Origin: Streptomyces sp. PT12
Lineage (GTDB): Bacteria; Actinomycetota; Actinomycetes; Streptomycetales; Streptomycetaceae
DNA length: 64,000 nt
Direction of reading: 5' to 3'
Assembly (NCBI RefSeq): GCF_003311645.1
Contig: NZ_QEST01000235.1
Span: forward strand, 62,001-126,000
The notes beneath the pieces were generated by a model, which saw only the letters and a program-made list of their open reading frames with translations, searched no databases and was not told where the DNA came from. The translations under genes and the position numbers were made by a program. This document shows, in pieces, positions 26,274-35,085 of this stretch (the first letter of the stretch is position 1; each line of letters opens with the position of its first letter).

Positions 26274-27461
26274 ATGTCCGATTCGCCGTCCCGAGTGCCC
26301 GTTTCCGAGAAGTCTTCCCGCCCCTCCGTGCTCGCCAGGCTGCGGCCCGCGTCGTTCGGGGCCAGGCCCACGGGCGCGCGCCTTGAGCGCGTGCGCCGCT
26401 CCCCGCAGTACCGCGACGGCGCCTTCAGGAACGAACGACCGGTGCGCATGGGCGGGTTCGGGGACTCGCTGTCCATGGTCAGGGACTTCGCGCGGCGCTC
26501 GGAGCGGATGCGCAGGTCCCCGGCCGGCCCCATACCCCTGGCCCGCCCCGCCGCCCAGGGCGACGTCCCCGCCTCGGGCCTGCGGCTGACCTGGCTCGGG
26601 CACGCCAGCGTGCTCGCCGAGATCGACGGCCACCGCGTGCTGTTCGACCCGGTCTTCGGCAAGCGCTGCTCCCCGTTCTCCTTCGCCGGGCCCAAGCGGC
26701 TGCACCCCGTCCCCGTCGCGCTCGCGGAGCTCGGGCGCCTCGACGTGGTGGTGATCTCCCACGACCACTACGACCACCTCGACATGTCCACCATCAGGGG
26801 GCTGATCGCGGGCGACGCCGTGTTCGCCGTGCCGCTCGGCGTCGGCGCGCACCTGGAGCGCTGGGGCGTCCCCGAGGAGCGCGTCGTCGAGCTCGACTGG
26901 CGGGAGTCGGCGACCGTGGGCGGGCTCACCCTGACCGCCACCCCGGGGCAGCACTTCTGCGGCCGTGGCCTGCGGGACCGCTGGCAGACGCTGTGGGCGT
27001 CCTGGGTGGTCGCCGGGCCCGAGCACCGCGTCTACCACACGGGCGACACCGGGTACTTCCCCGGCTTCGCCGAGATAGGCGCCGAGCACGGCCCTTTCGA
27101 TGCCACCCTGGTCCAGATAGGCGCCTACAGCAGCGCGTACTGGCCGGACATCCACATGACGCCGGAGGAGGGCGTCCGCGCGCACCTCGACCTCTCGGGC
27201 GGCGCCCCGCACGGCGTGCTGCTGCCCATTCACTGGGGGACGTTCAACCTCGCGATGCACCCCTGGGACGAGCCCGCCGAGCGCACGGTGGCCGAGGCCA
27301 AGGCGGCCGATGTGACGGTGGCCGTGCCCAGGCCGGGGGAGTCGTTCGAGCCCGCCGACGGGCTTGCGCTCAGCTCGTGGTGGGAGTCGGTCGCCGTCCG
27401 CCCCGCGCCCGGCGCCCGCACCCCCGACCCCTCGCTCAACGCCCGCCCGGCCGACGGCTGA
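26274..27461 (+). CDS. metallo-beta-lactamase-fold hydrolase (NAPE-PLD-like)
   Basis: 395 residues from ATG 26274 with GGGAGG at 26263-26268. A basic Ser/Arg-rich N-terminus (1-60) precedes the hydrolase fold: LTWLGHASVL, metal motif SHDHYDHLD, PGQHFCGRG, HTGDTGYF and PIHWGTFNLAMH. This order matches bacterial relatives of N-acyl-phosphatidylethanolamine phospholipase D and UlaG-like proteins. The substrate is unknown. A TAGAGT at 26241-26246 could be the -10 box. Confidence 0.85.
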   Translation: MSDSPSRVPVSEKSSRPSVLARLRPASFGARPTGARLERVRRSPQYRDGAFRNERPVRMGGFGDSLSMVRDFARRSERMRRSPAGPIPLARPAAQGDVPASGLRLTWLGHASVLAEIDGHRVLFDPVFGKRCSPFSFAGPKRLHPVPVALAELGRLDVVVISHDHYDHLDMSTIRGLIAGDAVFAVPLGVGAHLERWGVPEERVVELDWRESATVGGLTLTATPGQHFCGRGLRDRWQTLWASWVVAGPEHRVYHTGDTGYFPGFAEIGAEHGPFDATLVQIGAYSSAYWPDIHMTPEEGVRAHLDLSGGAPHGVLLPIHWGTFNLAMHPWDEPAERTVAEAKAADVTVAVPRPGESFEPADGLALSSWWESVAVRPAPGARTPDPSLNARPADG

Positions 27462-27519
27462 CCGCCCGCCCTGGCGGGTGTCCGGGCGGTTGGGGGCCGT
27501 GCCCCACCGGGGCCGTCTG

Positions 27520-27564
27520 CTTACGCGTGGGGGACTTACGCGTGGGGGACTTACTTGTGGGGGG
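27520..27564. repeat. 15-bp tandem repeat upstream of the fuconate dehydratase gene
   Basis: cttacgcgtggggga at 27520 and 27535, and a diverged third copy (cttacttgtgggggg) at 27550. The array ends 54 bp before the start of the next gene and just upstream of a possible -10 box (TAGGGT, about 27577-27582), so it could be a binding site for a regulator. Confidence 0.8.
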
Positions 27565-27618
27565 TGACGTGCGGCTTTAGGGTGCCCGCAGAGCGCCGTC
27601 CTCCTGGAAGGTCCGTTC

Positions 27619-28959
27619 ATGCCGCCACGTTCCGCGCGGATCACCGCCATCGAGACGCATGACATCCGCTTCCCCACCTCGCGGGAGCTGGACGGCTCCG
27701 ACGCGATGAACCCCGACCCCGACTACTCCGCGGCCTATGTCACCCTCCACACGTCGGCGGACGGCGAGCCCGAAGGGCATGGCCTCGCGTTCACCATCGG
27801 GCGCGGGAACGACGTGCAGGTGGCGGCCATCCGCGCGCTCGCCCCCTACGTGGTCGGCCGGGACGCCGACGAGCTTGCCGCCGACCCCGGCACGCTCTAC
27901 CGCGACCTGACGGGGGACAGCCAGCTGCGTTGGCTGGGCCCCGAGAAGGGCGTGATGCACATGGCCATCGGGGCCGTGGTGAACGCCGCGTGGGACCTGG
28001 CCGCGCGGCGCGCGGGCAAGCCGCTGTGGCGGCTCCTGGCCGACGCGGACCCCGAGTGGCTGCTGTCCCAGGTCGACTTCCGCTACCTGACCGACGCCCT
28101 CACCCCCGCCGAGGCGCTTGACCTGCTGCGCCGCGGCAAGGAGGGCTCCGCCGCACGCGCCGCGGACCTGCGCGCCCACGGATACCCCGCGTACTCCACC
28201 TCGCCCGGCTGGCTCGGGTACTCCGACGCCAAGCTCACCCGGCTGGCCGAGCGGGCCGTCGCCGAGGGGTTTCCGCAGATCAAGATCAAGGTCGGCGCCG
28301 ACGTCGACGACGACATCCGCAGGCTGCGCGCGGCCCGCGACGCCGTGGGCCCCGATGTGCGCATCGCCATCGACGCCAATCAGCGCTGGGACGTCGCCGA
28401 CGCCATCGCCTGGGTCGACGCCCTGCGCCCGTTCGACCCCCACTGGATCGAGGAGCCCACGAGCCCCGACGACATCCTCGGCCACGCCGCGATCCGCGAG
28501 GCCGTCGCCCCCGTCAAGGTGGCCACGGGCGAGCACGCGCAGAACCGTGTGATCGTCAAGCAGCTCATCCAGGCCCGCGCGATCGACATCGTGCAGCTCG
28601 ACGCCGCCCGCGTCGCCGGGGTCAACGACAACCTCGCCATCCTCCTGCTCGCCGCCAAGCACGGCGTGCCCGTCTGCCCGCACGCCGAGGGCGTCGGTCT
28701 GTGCGAGCTGGTGCAGCACCTGGCGATGTTCGACTACGTCGCCCTCAGCGGCACCACCGAGGACCGCGTCGTCGAGTACGTCGACCACCTGCACGAGCAC
28801 TTCATCGACCCCGCCCGCGTCGTCAAGGGCCGCTACCAGGCGCCGGGCACCCCCGGCTTCTCCGCCGCGATGCGCCCGGCGACCCTCGCCGAATACGCCT
28901 ACCCCGACGGCGAGTTCTGGGCGGCCGAGCTGGCGCCACGGGAGGTGCCCGGCGCGTGA
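27619..28959 (+). CDS. L-fuconate dehydratase (enolase superfamily)
   Basis: 446 residues, the usual length of this branch of the mandelate racemase group. It shows [22 protein letters not shown]-type start ([20 protein letters not shown]), the KIKVG catalytic lysine motif, metal ligands in [16 protein letters not shown] and GEH, and the catalytic histidine in [12 protein letters not shown]-fuconate dehydratase removes water from L-fuconate to give 2-keto-3-deoxy-L-fuconate in the non-phosphorylated fucose route. The next gene encodes a matching lactonase. No fucose dehydrogenase or KDF aldolase gene is present in the window. Confidence 0.88.
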   Translation: MPPRSARITAIETHDIRFPTSRELDGSDAMNPDPDYSAAYVTLHTSADGEPEGHGLAFTIGRGNDVQVAAIRALAPYVVGRDADELAADPGTLYRDLTGDSQLRWLGPEKGVMHMAIGAVVNAAWDLAARRAGKPLWRLLADADPEWLLSQVDFRYLTDALTPAEALDLLRRGKEGSAARAADLRAHGYPAYSTSPGWLGYSDAKLTRLAERAVAEGFPQIKIKVGADVDDDIRRLRAARDAVGPDVRIAIDANQRWDVADAIAWVDALRPFDPHWIEEPTSPDDILGHAAIREAVAPVKVATGEHAQNRVIVKQLIQARAIDIVQLDAARVAGVNDNLAILLLAAKHGVPVCPHAEGVGLCELVQHLAMFDYVALSGTTEDRVVEYVDHLHEHFIDPARVVKGRYQAPGTPGFSAAMRPATLAEYAYPDGEFWAAELAPREVPGA

Positions 28960-29026
28960 ACGCCCCTGGCCCCGCCCCCCGCGGCGTCCCGCTGCCCGCC
29001 GAAGAGACATGAGCGCCGGAGGAGAC

Positions 29027-29887
29027 ATGGCCGCCCCCGTCATCGACGCCCACCACCACCTGTGGGACCTCGCCGTCCGCGACCAGGACTGGATCACGGG
29101 GGAGGCCATGGCGCCCATCCGCAGGGACTTCACCGTGGCCGACCTCGCCGCGGAGGCGCGCGCCGCGGGCGTCAGCGCCACCGTGGTCGTGCAGACGGTG
29201 ACGGTGCCAGAGGAGACGCCCGAGCTGCTCGCCATCGCCGCCTCCTCCGACCTGATCGCCGGGGTCGTGGGCTGGACCGACCTGACCGACCCCGCCGTGG
29301 CCGACGCGCTCGCCGCCCTCGTCGACGCGCCGGGCGGCGGGCTGCTGACCGGCATCCGGCACCAGGTCCAGGGCGAGCCCGACCCCCGCTGGCTGCTGCG
29401 CGACGACGTGCGGCGCGGGCTGCTCGCCGTGGCCGCCGCGGGCCTCGTGTACGACCTGCTCGTCCTGCCCCACCAGCTGCCCGCGGCCGTCGAGGTCGCC
29501 GCCCTGCTGCCCGAGGTGACGTTCGTCCTCGACCACCTGGCCAAGCCGCCGATCGCCTCGGGCGAGATCGAGACCTGGGCCGGGGACATCGCCAGGCTCG
29601 CCGCGCTGCCCAACACGTACTGCAAGCTCTCCGGCATGGTCACCGAGGCCGACTGGGCGTCCTGGACCACCGAGGGCCTGCGCCCCTACGCGGACACGGT
29701 GATCGGCGCGTTCGGCCCCGACCGGCTGATGTTCGGCTCGGACTGGCCGGTGTGCACCCTCGCCGCGCGCTACGACGAGGTGCTGACGCTGGCCCGCGCG
29801 CTCACCTCCGGGCTGAACGCCAACGAGCGCGACGCCGTCTTCGGCCGCACGGCCTCGCGTGTCTACGGCCTCGGGTTCCCCGGCTGA
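29027..29887 (+). CDS. L-fuconolactonase-like amidohydrolase
   Basis: 286 residues from ATG 29027, which has GGAGGAG immediately upstream; an in-frame ATG at 29009 is an alternative. Amidohydrolase-2 fold: IDAHHHLWDL at the start, VLDHLAKPP in the middle, KLSGMVTEAD and MFGSDWPVC at the end. Related enzymes open L-fucono-1,5-lactone to L-fuconate. Position 67 bp after the fuconate dehydratase gene supports this substrate. The two proteins form steps two and three of the oxidative L-fucose pathway. Confidence 0.85.
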   Translation: MAAPVIDAHHHLWDLAVRDQDWITGEAMAPIRRDFTVADLAAEARAAGVSATVVVQTVTVPEETPELLAIAASSDLIAGVVGWTDLTDPAVADALAALVDAPGGGLLTGIRHQVQGEPDPRWLLRDDVRRGLLAVAAAGLVYDLLVLPHQLPAAVEVAALLPEVTFVLDHLAKPPIASGEIETWAGDIARLAALPNTYCKLSGMVTEADWASWTTEGLRPYADTVIGAFGPDRLMFGSDWPVCTLAARYDEVLTLARALTSGLNANERDAVFGRTASRVYGLGFPG

Positions 29888-29911
29888 ACGGCCCGGCCCC
29901 GGGGCCTCGGG

Positions 29912-30547
29912 TCAGCCTTCCGCCCGCTTTCTGACCTCATGGGCGAGGTCCTTGTCGAGCGCGACCCGCACCAGGCCCGCGGTCAGCCTGGGCACGTCGC
30001 GGTCCTCGACCAGCGAGCCGAGCGCCCCGGGGGAGCGCGGCAGGCCCACGCGCTCGGCGCCGTCCCGCGCCTTCCCGTCGATGTAGGGGATGTGCTCGGG
30101 CCACACGGCCTGGGCCTCGCGCAGGAAGATGTCCACGCCCATCGGGCCGATCCCGGGGAACGCCCGCAGCCGCTCGGCCACGTCGTCGCCGCGCAGCCCG
30201 CGCAGATCGCCCCCGTAGCGGTCGAGCGCGAGCTCGGCGCCGTCCCCCAGCTGCCGCGCGGTGCGCTCGTCGTAGCGGCGGTAGCCGCCCACGCCGAGCG
30301 CGTCCACCCGCTGCTGCCACGTGGCGTCCGCCATGTGCCGCGGCGTCGTCATCCCCGCGTCGAACAGCGCCCGCGCCGCGGCCACCGCCACATCGGCGCG
30401 GATGCGCGCCGAGAGCAGGTGCGCCAGGACCAGCGCCTGGTACAGCGGCGCGGGAGTGTTCCGCAGGCGGATGCCCGCCTGCTGGGCATAGGTCTCACCG
30501 CAGCGGTCGACCAGGGCCCGCGCCGTTCGCTCTGTCCGCTCGCTCAT
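29912..30547 (-). CDS. HhH-GPD-type endonuclease-like protein
   Basis: 211 residues with the helical fold of endonuclease III relatives. The helix-hairpin-helix (AFPGIGPMGVDIFLREA, about 148-164) lacks the Lys that follows the hairpin in bifunctional glycosylases (PGVGRKT), and the motif YIDGKA stands where the catalytic Asp is expected. There is no C-terminal iron-sulfur cluster. It may be a monofunctional glycosylase or have lost base excision activity. The next small gene on the same strand starts 240 bp upstream. Confidence 0.75.
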   Translation of the reverse strand: MSERTERTARALVDRCGETYAQQAGIRLRNTPAPLYQALVLAHLLSARIRADVAVAAARALFDAGMTTPRHMADATWQQRVDALGVGGYRRYDERTARQLGDGAELALDRYGGDLRGLRGDDVAERLRAFPGIGPMGVDIFLREAQAVWPEHIPYIDGKARDGAERVGLPRSPGALGSLVEDRDVPRLTAGLVRVALDKDLAHEVRKRAEG

Positions 30548-30559
30548 GCCGACCCCCCG

Positions 30560-30787
30560 TCAGTCCGTCTCCGGCCTGAGGTCGCGGAACGCCTCGCGCT
30601 CCGCGCGCTCGGACAGCGGCCCGCGCCCGCGCTCGGTGCGCGGCCCGCTGGGGCGCCACGTGGGGTCCTCTTCCATGGACTCCTTGGCCTCCGCGTTGGC
30701 GTGCCGGTCGGGAACGCCCTGGTTCTCGGCGGCCTTGCGCCCATGGGCGCGATGAATGTCGTACTTCTTGCTGCCCGGTTCAGGCAT
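30560..30787 (-). CDS. small hydrophilic protein of unknown function
   Basis: 75 residues from ATG 30787, with GAGGTGG seven bases upstream. Very charged and probably disordered: MPEPGSKKYDIHRAHGRKAA..., then an Arg/Glu-rich end. It ends 12 bp before the HhH-GPD gene start and is likely co-transcribed with it. No family assigned. Short proteins of this kind are common in actinomycete genomes. Confidence 0.6.
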   Translation of the reverse strand: MPEPGSKKYDIHRAHGRKAAENQGVPDRHANAEAKESMEEDPTWRPSGPRTERGRGPLSERAEREAFRDLRPETD

Positions 30788-30840
30788 GCTGCACCACCTC
30801 GCGGCGCCGAGTGCCCGGGCGTCGGCCGGTGAAACGCGGG

Positions 30841-30846
30841 TAGCGT
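30841..30846 (+). promoter_or_regulatory. candidate -10 box TAGCGT for the SET-domain gene
   Basis: TAGCGT, six bases, then the GTG start at 30853. No ribosome site is present, so the transcript is probably leaderless. Confidence 0.45.
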
Positions 30847-30852
30847 CACCGG

Positions 30853-31434
30853 GTGGACACCAGGGATCTGCCGACCGAGTGCTGGCTGACCCCGCGCGCC
30901 GAGGTGCGGGGCTCACCGATCCAGGGCCGCGGCCTGTTCGCCACCGCCCCCATCGCCGAGGGCGAGGTGGTGGCGCGGTTCGGCGGGCCGCTGATCGACG
31001 ACGCCGAGCTGGCCGCGACCTCCCCGCCGAGCAGCTTCACCGTGGCCCCGGGACTGCACATGGTCACCGACCCCGAGCACCCCGCGAGCCTGGGCAACCA
31101 CGCGTGCGACCCGAACGTGTGGCACCGGGACGCCGTGACCCTCCAGGCCCGCCGCCCCATCGCCGAGGGCGAGGAGCTGACATCCGACTACGCCACCATG
31201 ACCGGCGTGGAGAGCTGGTCGATGGAGTGCCGCTGCGGCACCGCCCTGTGCCGGGGCCGCGTCACGGGCGCCGACTGGCGCCTGGCGTCCCTCAGGGCCG
31301 CCTATGGCCGCCGCTGGACCCCCGCCCTCCTGGCCAGGATCGACAGCGACGGCCAGGGGCCTCACTCCGCGGATCCGGCCAGCGGGACCGTGAGCGACGT
31401 GCCGCCCTCGGGCACGGTCACAGGATCGCCGTAG
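30853..31434 (+). CDS. SET-domain methyltransferase-like protein
   Basis: 193 residues from GTG 30853. The SET core shows GRGLFATAPIAEGEVVARF, the cofactor motif NHACDPN (82-88), EELTSDY with the conserved tyrosine, and a short post-SET zinc site CRCGTALC (Cys126, Cys128, Cys133) that would be completed by Cys85. SET domains methylate protein lysines with SAM and are mostly eukaryotic, although bacterial examples exist. The target here is unknown. The last 24 codons overlap the convergent GH31 gene by 73 bp. Confidence 0.85.
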   Translation: MDTRDLPTECWLTPRAEVRGSPIQGRGLFATAPIAEGEVVARFGGPLIDDAELAATSPPSSFTVAPGLHMVTDPEHPASLGNHACDPNVWHRDAVTLQARRPIAEGEELTSDYATMTGVESWSMECRCGTALCRGRVTGADWRLASLRAAYGRRWTPALLARIDSDGQGPHSADPASGTVSDVPPSGTVTGSP

Positions 31435-33659
31435 CCGCCAGGGCCCGCGAGCACGACGCGCCAGGGGCCGGGGGCGTTCGCCGCGCGCACGGTCACCGCG
31501 TCGCCCTCGCGCCTGGTGGTGAACGTCGCGGGCTCGCCGCCGTCGGGCGATGGCACCGTGGTGACGGTCTCGCCGCCGTCCTCCGGCGCGTGCACGCGCA
31601 GCGTCACGCCGTCCGCCCACGCGTACACGGGCGCGTCGTCGGCCGCGCCGAACGGGATCACCGAGCCGGGGCGGGCCAGCAGCGGCAGGCTGTCGAACCC
31701 GAACCGCCCGCGCCGCCACCCCCCGCCGCGCACCCGCTCGCCGGTGAGCACATGCGTCCACGTCCCCTCGGGCACGTAGTAGTCGACGGTGCCGTCCTCG
31801 GTGAACACCGGCGCCACCAGCAGGTCGGAGCCCAGCATGTACTGGCGGTCGAGCGTGTGGCAGCCGGGGTCGTCGGGGAATTCCAGCAGCATCGCGCGCA
31901 TCACCGGCGCGCCCCGCTCGGCCGCCTCGCGCGCCGCGCCCGCCAGATAGGGCATCAGCCGGTGCTTGAGCCGGGTGAAGTCCCGCGTGACGGCCACCGC
32001 CTCCTCGTCGTAGTCCCACGGGACCCGGTAGGAGTTGCTGCCGTGCAGCCTGCTGTGCGACGACAGCAGCCCGAACTGCACCCACCGCTTGAACAGCGCG
32101 GGCGTCGGGGTGCCCTCGAAGCCGCCGATGTCATGGCTCCAGAAGCCGAACCCCGACAGGCCGAGCGAAAGGCCGCCGCGCAGCGACTCGGCCATCGCCT
32201 CGAACGTGGACTCGCAGTCGCCGCCCCAGTGGACGGGGAACTTCTGCCCGCCCGCCGTCGCCGAGCGCGCGAACAGGACCGCCTCGCCCTCCCCGCGCTC
32301 CTCGGTGAGCACGCCGAACACCGTCTCGTTGTAGAGCTGCGTGTAGTAGTTGTGCATCCGCTCGGGGTCGGAGCCGTCATACCACACGACGTCCGTGGGG
32401 ACCCGCTCGCCGAAGTCCGTCTTGAAGCAGTCCACGCCCTGCCGGGCCAGCGCCCGCAGCTTGTCCGCGTACCAGCGCCTGGCCTCGGGGTTGGTGAAGT
32501 CCACGAGCGCCATCCCGGCCTGCCACATGTCCCACTGCCACACGTCGCCGTTTGGCCTGCGCAGCAGGAAGCCCTGGCGCATCGCCTCGTGGAAGAGCGG
32601 GGACTTCTGCCCGATGTAGGGGTTGATCCAGACCGACACCCGCAGCCCGCGCTCCTTGAGCCGGGCGAGCATGCCCTCGGGGTCGGGGAAGACCGCGGGG
32701 TCCCACGTGAAGTCGCACCACTGGTACTCGCGCATCCAGAAGCAGTCGAAGTGGAAGACGCTCAGCGGGATGTCGCGCTCGGCCATGCCCTGGACGAAGC
32801 GGCTGACGGTCGCCTCGTCGTAGTCGGTCGTGAACGACGTGGACAGCCACAGGCCGAACGACCACGCGGGCGGCAGCGCGGGGCGGCCGGTCAGCGCCGT
32901 GTAGCGGTCCAGGATCTCCTTGGGCGTCGGCCCGTGGATGACCAGGTACTCGATCGACTGGCCCTCGACGCTGAACTGCGCCTGCCCGACCGCCTCCGAG
33001 CCGATCTCGTAGGAGACCTGGCCCGGGTGGTTGACGAAGACGCCGTAGCCGCGGTTGGTGAGGTAGAACGGCACGTTCTTGTACGCCTGTTCGCTGGCCG
33101 TGCCGCCGTCCGCCTGCCAGATGTCGACGGACTGGCCGTTGCGCGTGAACGGCGTGAACCGCTCGCCGAGCCCGTACACCAGCTCGCCCACGCCGAGCGA
33201 GAGCTGGCCGAGCGCGTGCTGGCGCCCGTCCTCCATGGTGACAAAGCCAGTGCCGCGCTTCCCCGCCGACGTCAGCACGCGCCCCTCGGCGACGAAGTCG
33301 AGGCGCCAGGGCTCGGCGGTGTCCACGCGCAGCGTGAGCGAGCCGCTGGACAGCTCGACGACCGAGCCGTCCACGGCCGTCTTCGCACGGTGCCCGGGAT
33401 CCCCGGCGAGCGGGAAGCGCGGCCCGCGCTCCGCCGCCCCCGCGTGGTGCGTCGACCTGACCGCGATGACGCCGTCGGCCGGGGCGTGGCACTCGACCGT
33501 GATGAGCGGGGAGTTGAGCGTGTGCCCGCGCACCTCGACGGGGCGCACGGCCGCGTGGAGGACGAGGCGGTCGTCATGGACCGCCGTGTCGGCGACCTGC
33601 TTGGCGAACGCCGCCGAGACGCCGTCGCGGATCAGCCAGTAGCCGTCGGTGAACTTCAC
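31362..33659 (-). CDS. GH31 alpha-xylosidase (YicI-like)
   Basis: 765 residues from GTG 33659, with AGGAG upstream; its start overlaps the GH1 stop by 4 bp. The nucleophile Asp415 is in FKTDFGE and the acid/base Asp481 in HWGGDC, positions almost equal to E. coli YicI. The substrate loop FHFDCFW has the Cys-Phe pair that marks alpha-xylosidases rather than alpha-glucosidases. It should remove alpha-1,6-xylose from xyloglucan oligosaccharides or isoprimeverose. No signal peptide, so it acts in the cytoplasm on imported oligosaccharides. Last gene of the LacI-controlled operon. Confidence 0.92.
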   Translation of the reverse strand: MKFTDGYWLIRDGVSAAFAKQVADTAVHDDRLVLHAAVRPVEVRGHTLNSPLITVECHAPADGVIAVRSTHHAGAAERGPRFPLAGDPGHRAKTAVDGSVVELSSGSLTLRVDTAEPWRLDFVAEGRVLTSAGKRGTGFVTMEDGRQHALGQLSLGVGELVYGLGERFTPFTRNGQSVDIWQADGGTASEQAYKNVPFYLTNRGYGVFVNHPGQVSYEIGSEAVGQAQFSVEGQSIEYLVIHGPTPKEILDRYTALTGRPALPPAWSFGLWLSTSFTTDYDEATVSRFVQGMAERDIPLSVFHFDCFWMREYQWCDFTWDPAVFPDPEGMLARLKERGLRVSVWINPYIGQKSPLFHEAMRQGFLLRRPNGDVWQWDMWQAGMALVDFTNPEARRWYADKLRALARQGVDCFKTDFGERVPTDVVWYDGSDPERMHNYYTQLYNETVFGVLTEERGEGEAVLFARSATAGGQKFPVHWGGDCESTFEAMAESLRGGLSLGLSGFGFWSHDIGGFEGTPTPALFKRWVQFGLLSSHSRLHGSNSYRVPWDYDEEAVAVTRDFTRLKHRLMPYLAGAAREAAERGAPVMRAMLLEFPDDPGCHTLDRQYMLGSDLLVAPVFTEDGTVDYYVPEGTWTHVLTGERVRGGGWRRGRFGFDSLPLLARPGSVIPFGAADDAPVYAWADGVTLRVHAPEDGGETVTTVPSPDGGEPATFTTRREGDAVTVRAANAPGPWRVVLAGPGGYGDPVTVPEGGTSLTVPLAGSAE

Positions 33660-35071
33660 TGCCACTCCTGCTTGTGGTGGGCTATCAGCTCCCGGTACCA
33701 GCGATAGCTGTCCTTCGGGAGGCGTTCGAGGGTGTCGTAGTCGACGCGGACGATGCCGAAGCGCTTCGCGTAGCCGAAGGCCCACTCGAAGTTGTCCATG
33801 AGCGACCAGACGTAGTACCCGCGCACATCCACGCCCGCGTCCACGGCCGCGGCCAGGGCGTGCAGATGGTCGCGGAGGTAGGCGACCCGGTCGGCGTCGT
33901 GGACCTGGCCGTCGTCGGCGACGGAGTCGTCCTCGGCCGAGCCGTTCTCGGTGATGATCACCGGCGGCAGCTCCGGGTAGCGCCGGCCGAGGTCGACCAG
34001 CAGATCGGTGAACGTGTGCGGAACGACCGGCCAGCCCATCGTCGTGTGCCGCGCGTCCTGCCGCCAGGACTCCTCGACGCCGATGTCCACGGCCGTGCGG
34101 GCCGCGGGGTCGGCCTCGCGGCGCGGCGCGTCGGCGATGGTGATCGGCCGGTAGTAGTTGACGCCGACGAAGTCCAGCGGGGCGGCGATCGTGATGAGGT
34201 CGTCATCGCGCCGGTAGGAGCCGTCGGCGAGGTCGCCCCAGGTCTCCCGCTCGTGCTCGGGGTAGCGCCCGGCGAACAGCGGGTCGAGCCACACCGCGTT
34301 GTGCAGCGTCTCGGCGCGGCGCACCGCGGCCAGGTCGGCGGGGGATTCGGTCGCGGGCAGCAGGCGGTCGGGGTTGAGCGTGATGCCGACATCCCGCGCG
34401 CCCGCGTCGCGCAGCGCGCGTACCGCGAGGCCGTGCCCGACCAGCAGGTGGTGCGCCGCGGCCAACGCGCCCCGGCCCTCGCGCGCCCCGGGCGCGTGCC
34501 GCCCGATGGCGTAGCCGACGAACGCCGAGCAGAACGGCTCGTTGAGCGTGATCCAGCGGTCCACGCGGTCGCCGAGCCGTTCGGCGACCAGCCGCGTGTA
34601 GTCGGCGAACCGCTCCGCCGTCTCGCGCACGCGCCAGCCGCCCCTGTCCTCAAGGGCCTGCGGCAGGTCCCAGTGGTAGAGCGTGGCGGCCGGGGAGATG
34701 CCCGCGGCCAGCAGCTCGTCGACGAGCCGGTCGTAGAAGTCGAGCCCTTCCGCGTTGGCGGGGCCCGCGCCCGTCGGCTGGACGCGGGGCCAGGCGACGG
34801 AGAACCGGTAGCTGTCCACGCCGAGTTCACGCAGCAGCGCGACGTCCTCGCGGTAGCGGTGGTAGTGGTCGCACGCGACGTCGCCTGTGGCGCCTTCGGC
34901 CACGCGGCCCGGCTCGCGGCAGTAGGTGTCCCAGATGGAGGGGCCGCGCCCGCCCACGTCGTGGGCGCCCTCGATCTGGTAGCTGGCGGTGGCGGCGCCG
35001 AAGAAGAATCCCCGAGGGAACCGCGGGAAACCGGCGCCCTCGCTCACGGTGGTCGGGTCGGTGACAGTCAT
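33656..35071 (-). CDS. GH1 beta-glucosidase
   Basis: 471 residues from ATG 35071. Complete GH1 features: FFFGAATASYQIEGA at the start, acid/base Glu178 in TLNEPF, nucleophile Glu375 in ITENGS, and SLMDNFEWAFGY near the end. No signal peptide. It would cleave beta-glucosyl (or galactosyl) units from oligosaccharides brought in by the upstream transporter. Coupled to the alpha-xylosidase gene by a GTGA overlap, so the two enzymes are made together. Confidence 0.92.
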   Translation of the reverse strand: MTVTDPTTVSEGAGFPRFPRGFFFGAATASYQIEGAHDVGGRGPSIWDTYCREPGRVAEGATGDVACDHYHRYREDVALLRELGVDSYRFSVAWPRVQPTGAGPANAEGLDFYDRLVDELLAAGISPAATLYHWDLPQALEDRGGWRVRETAERFADYTRLVAERLGDRVDRWITLNEPFCSAFVGYAIGRHAPGAREGRGALAAAHHLLVGHGLAVRALRDAGARDVGITLNPDRLLPATESPADLAAVRRAETLHNAVWLDPLFAGRYPEHERETWGDLADGSYRRDDDLITIAAPLDFVGVNYYRPITIADAPRREADPAARTAVDIGVEESWRQDARHTTMGWPVVPHTFTDLLVDLGRRYPELPPVIITENGSAEDDSVADDGQVHDADRVAYLRDHLHALAAAVDAGVDVRGYYVWSLMDNFEWAFGYAKRFGIVRVDYDTLERLPKDSYRWYRELIAHHKQEWQ

Positions 35072-35085
35072 GGTGGTGGCGGGCC

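Noticed and set aside
30756-33707. Plus-strand frame of about 980 codons opposite the GH31 gene
   Set aside because: Low-complexity antisense product; only its small region over the SET gene is coding, and in another frame.
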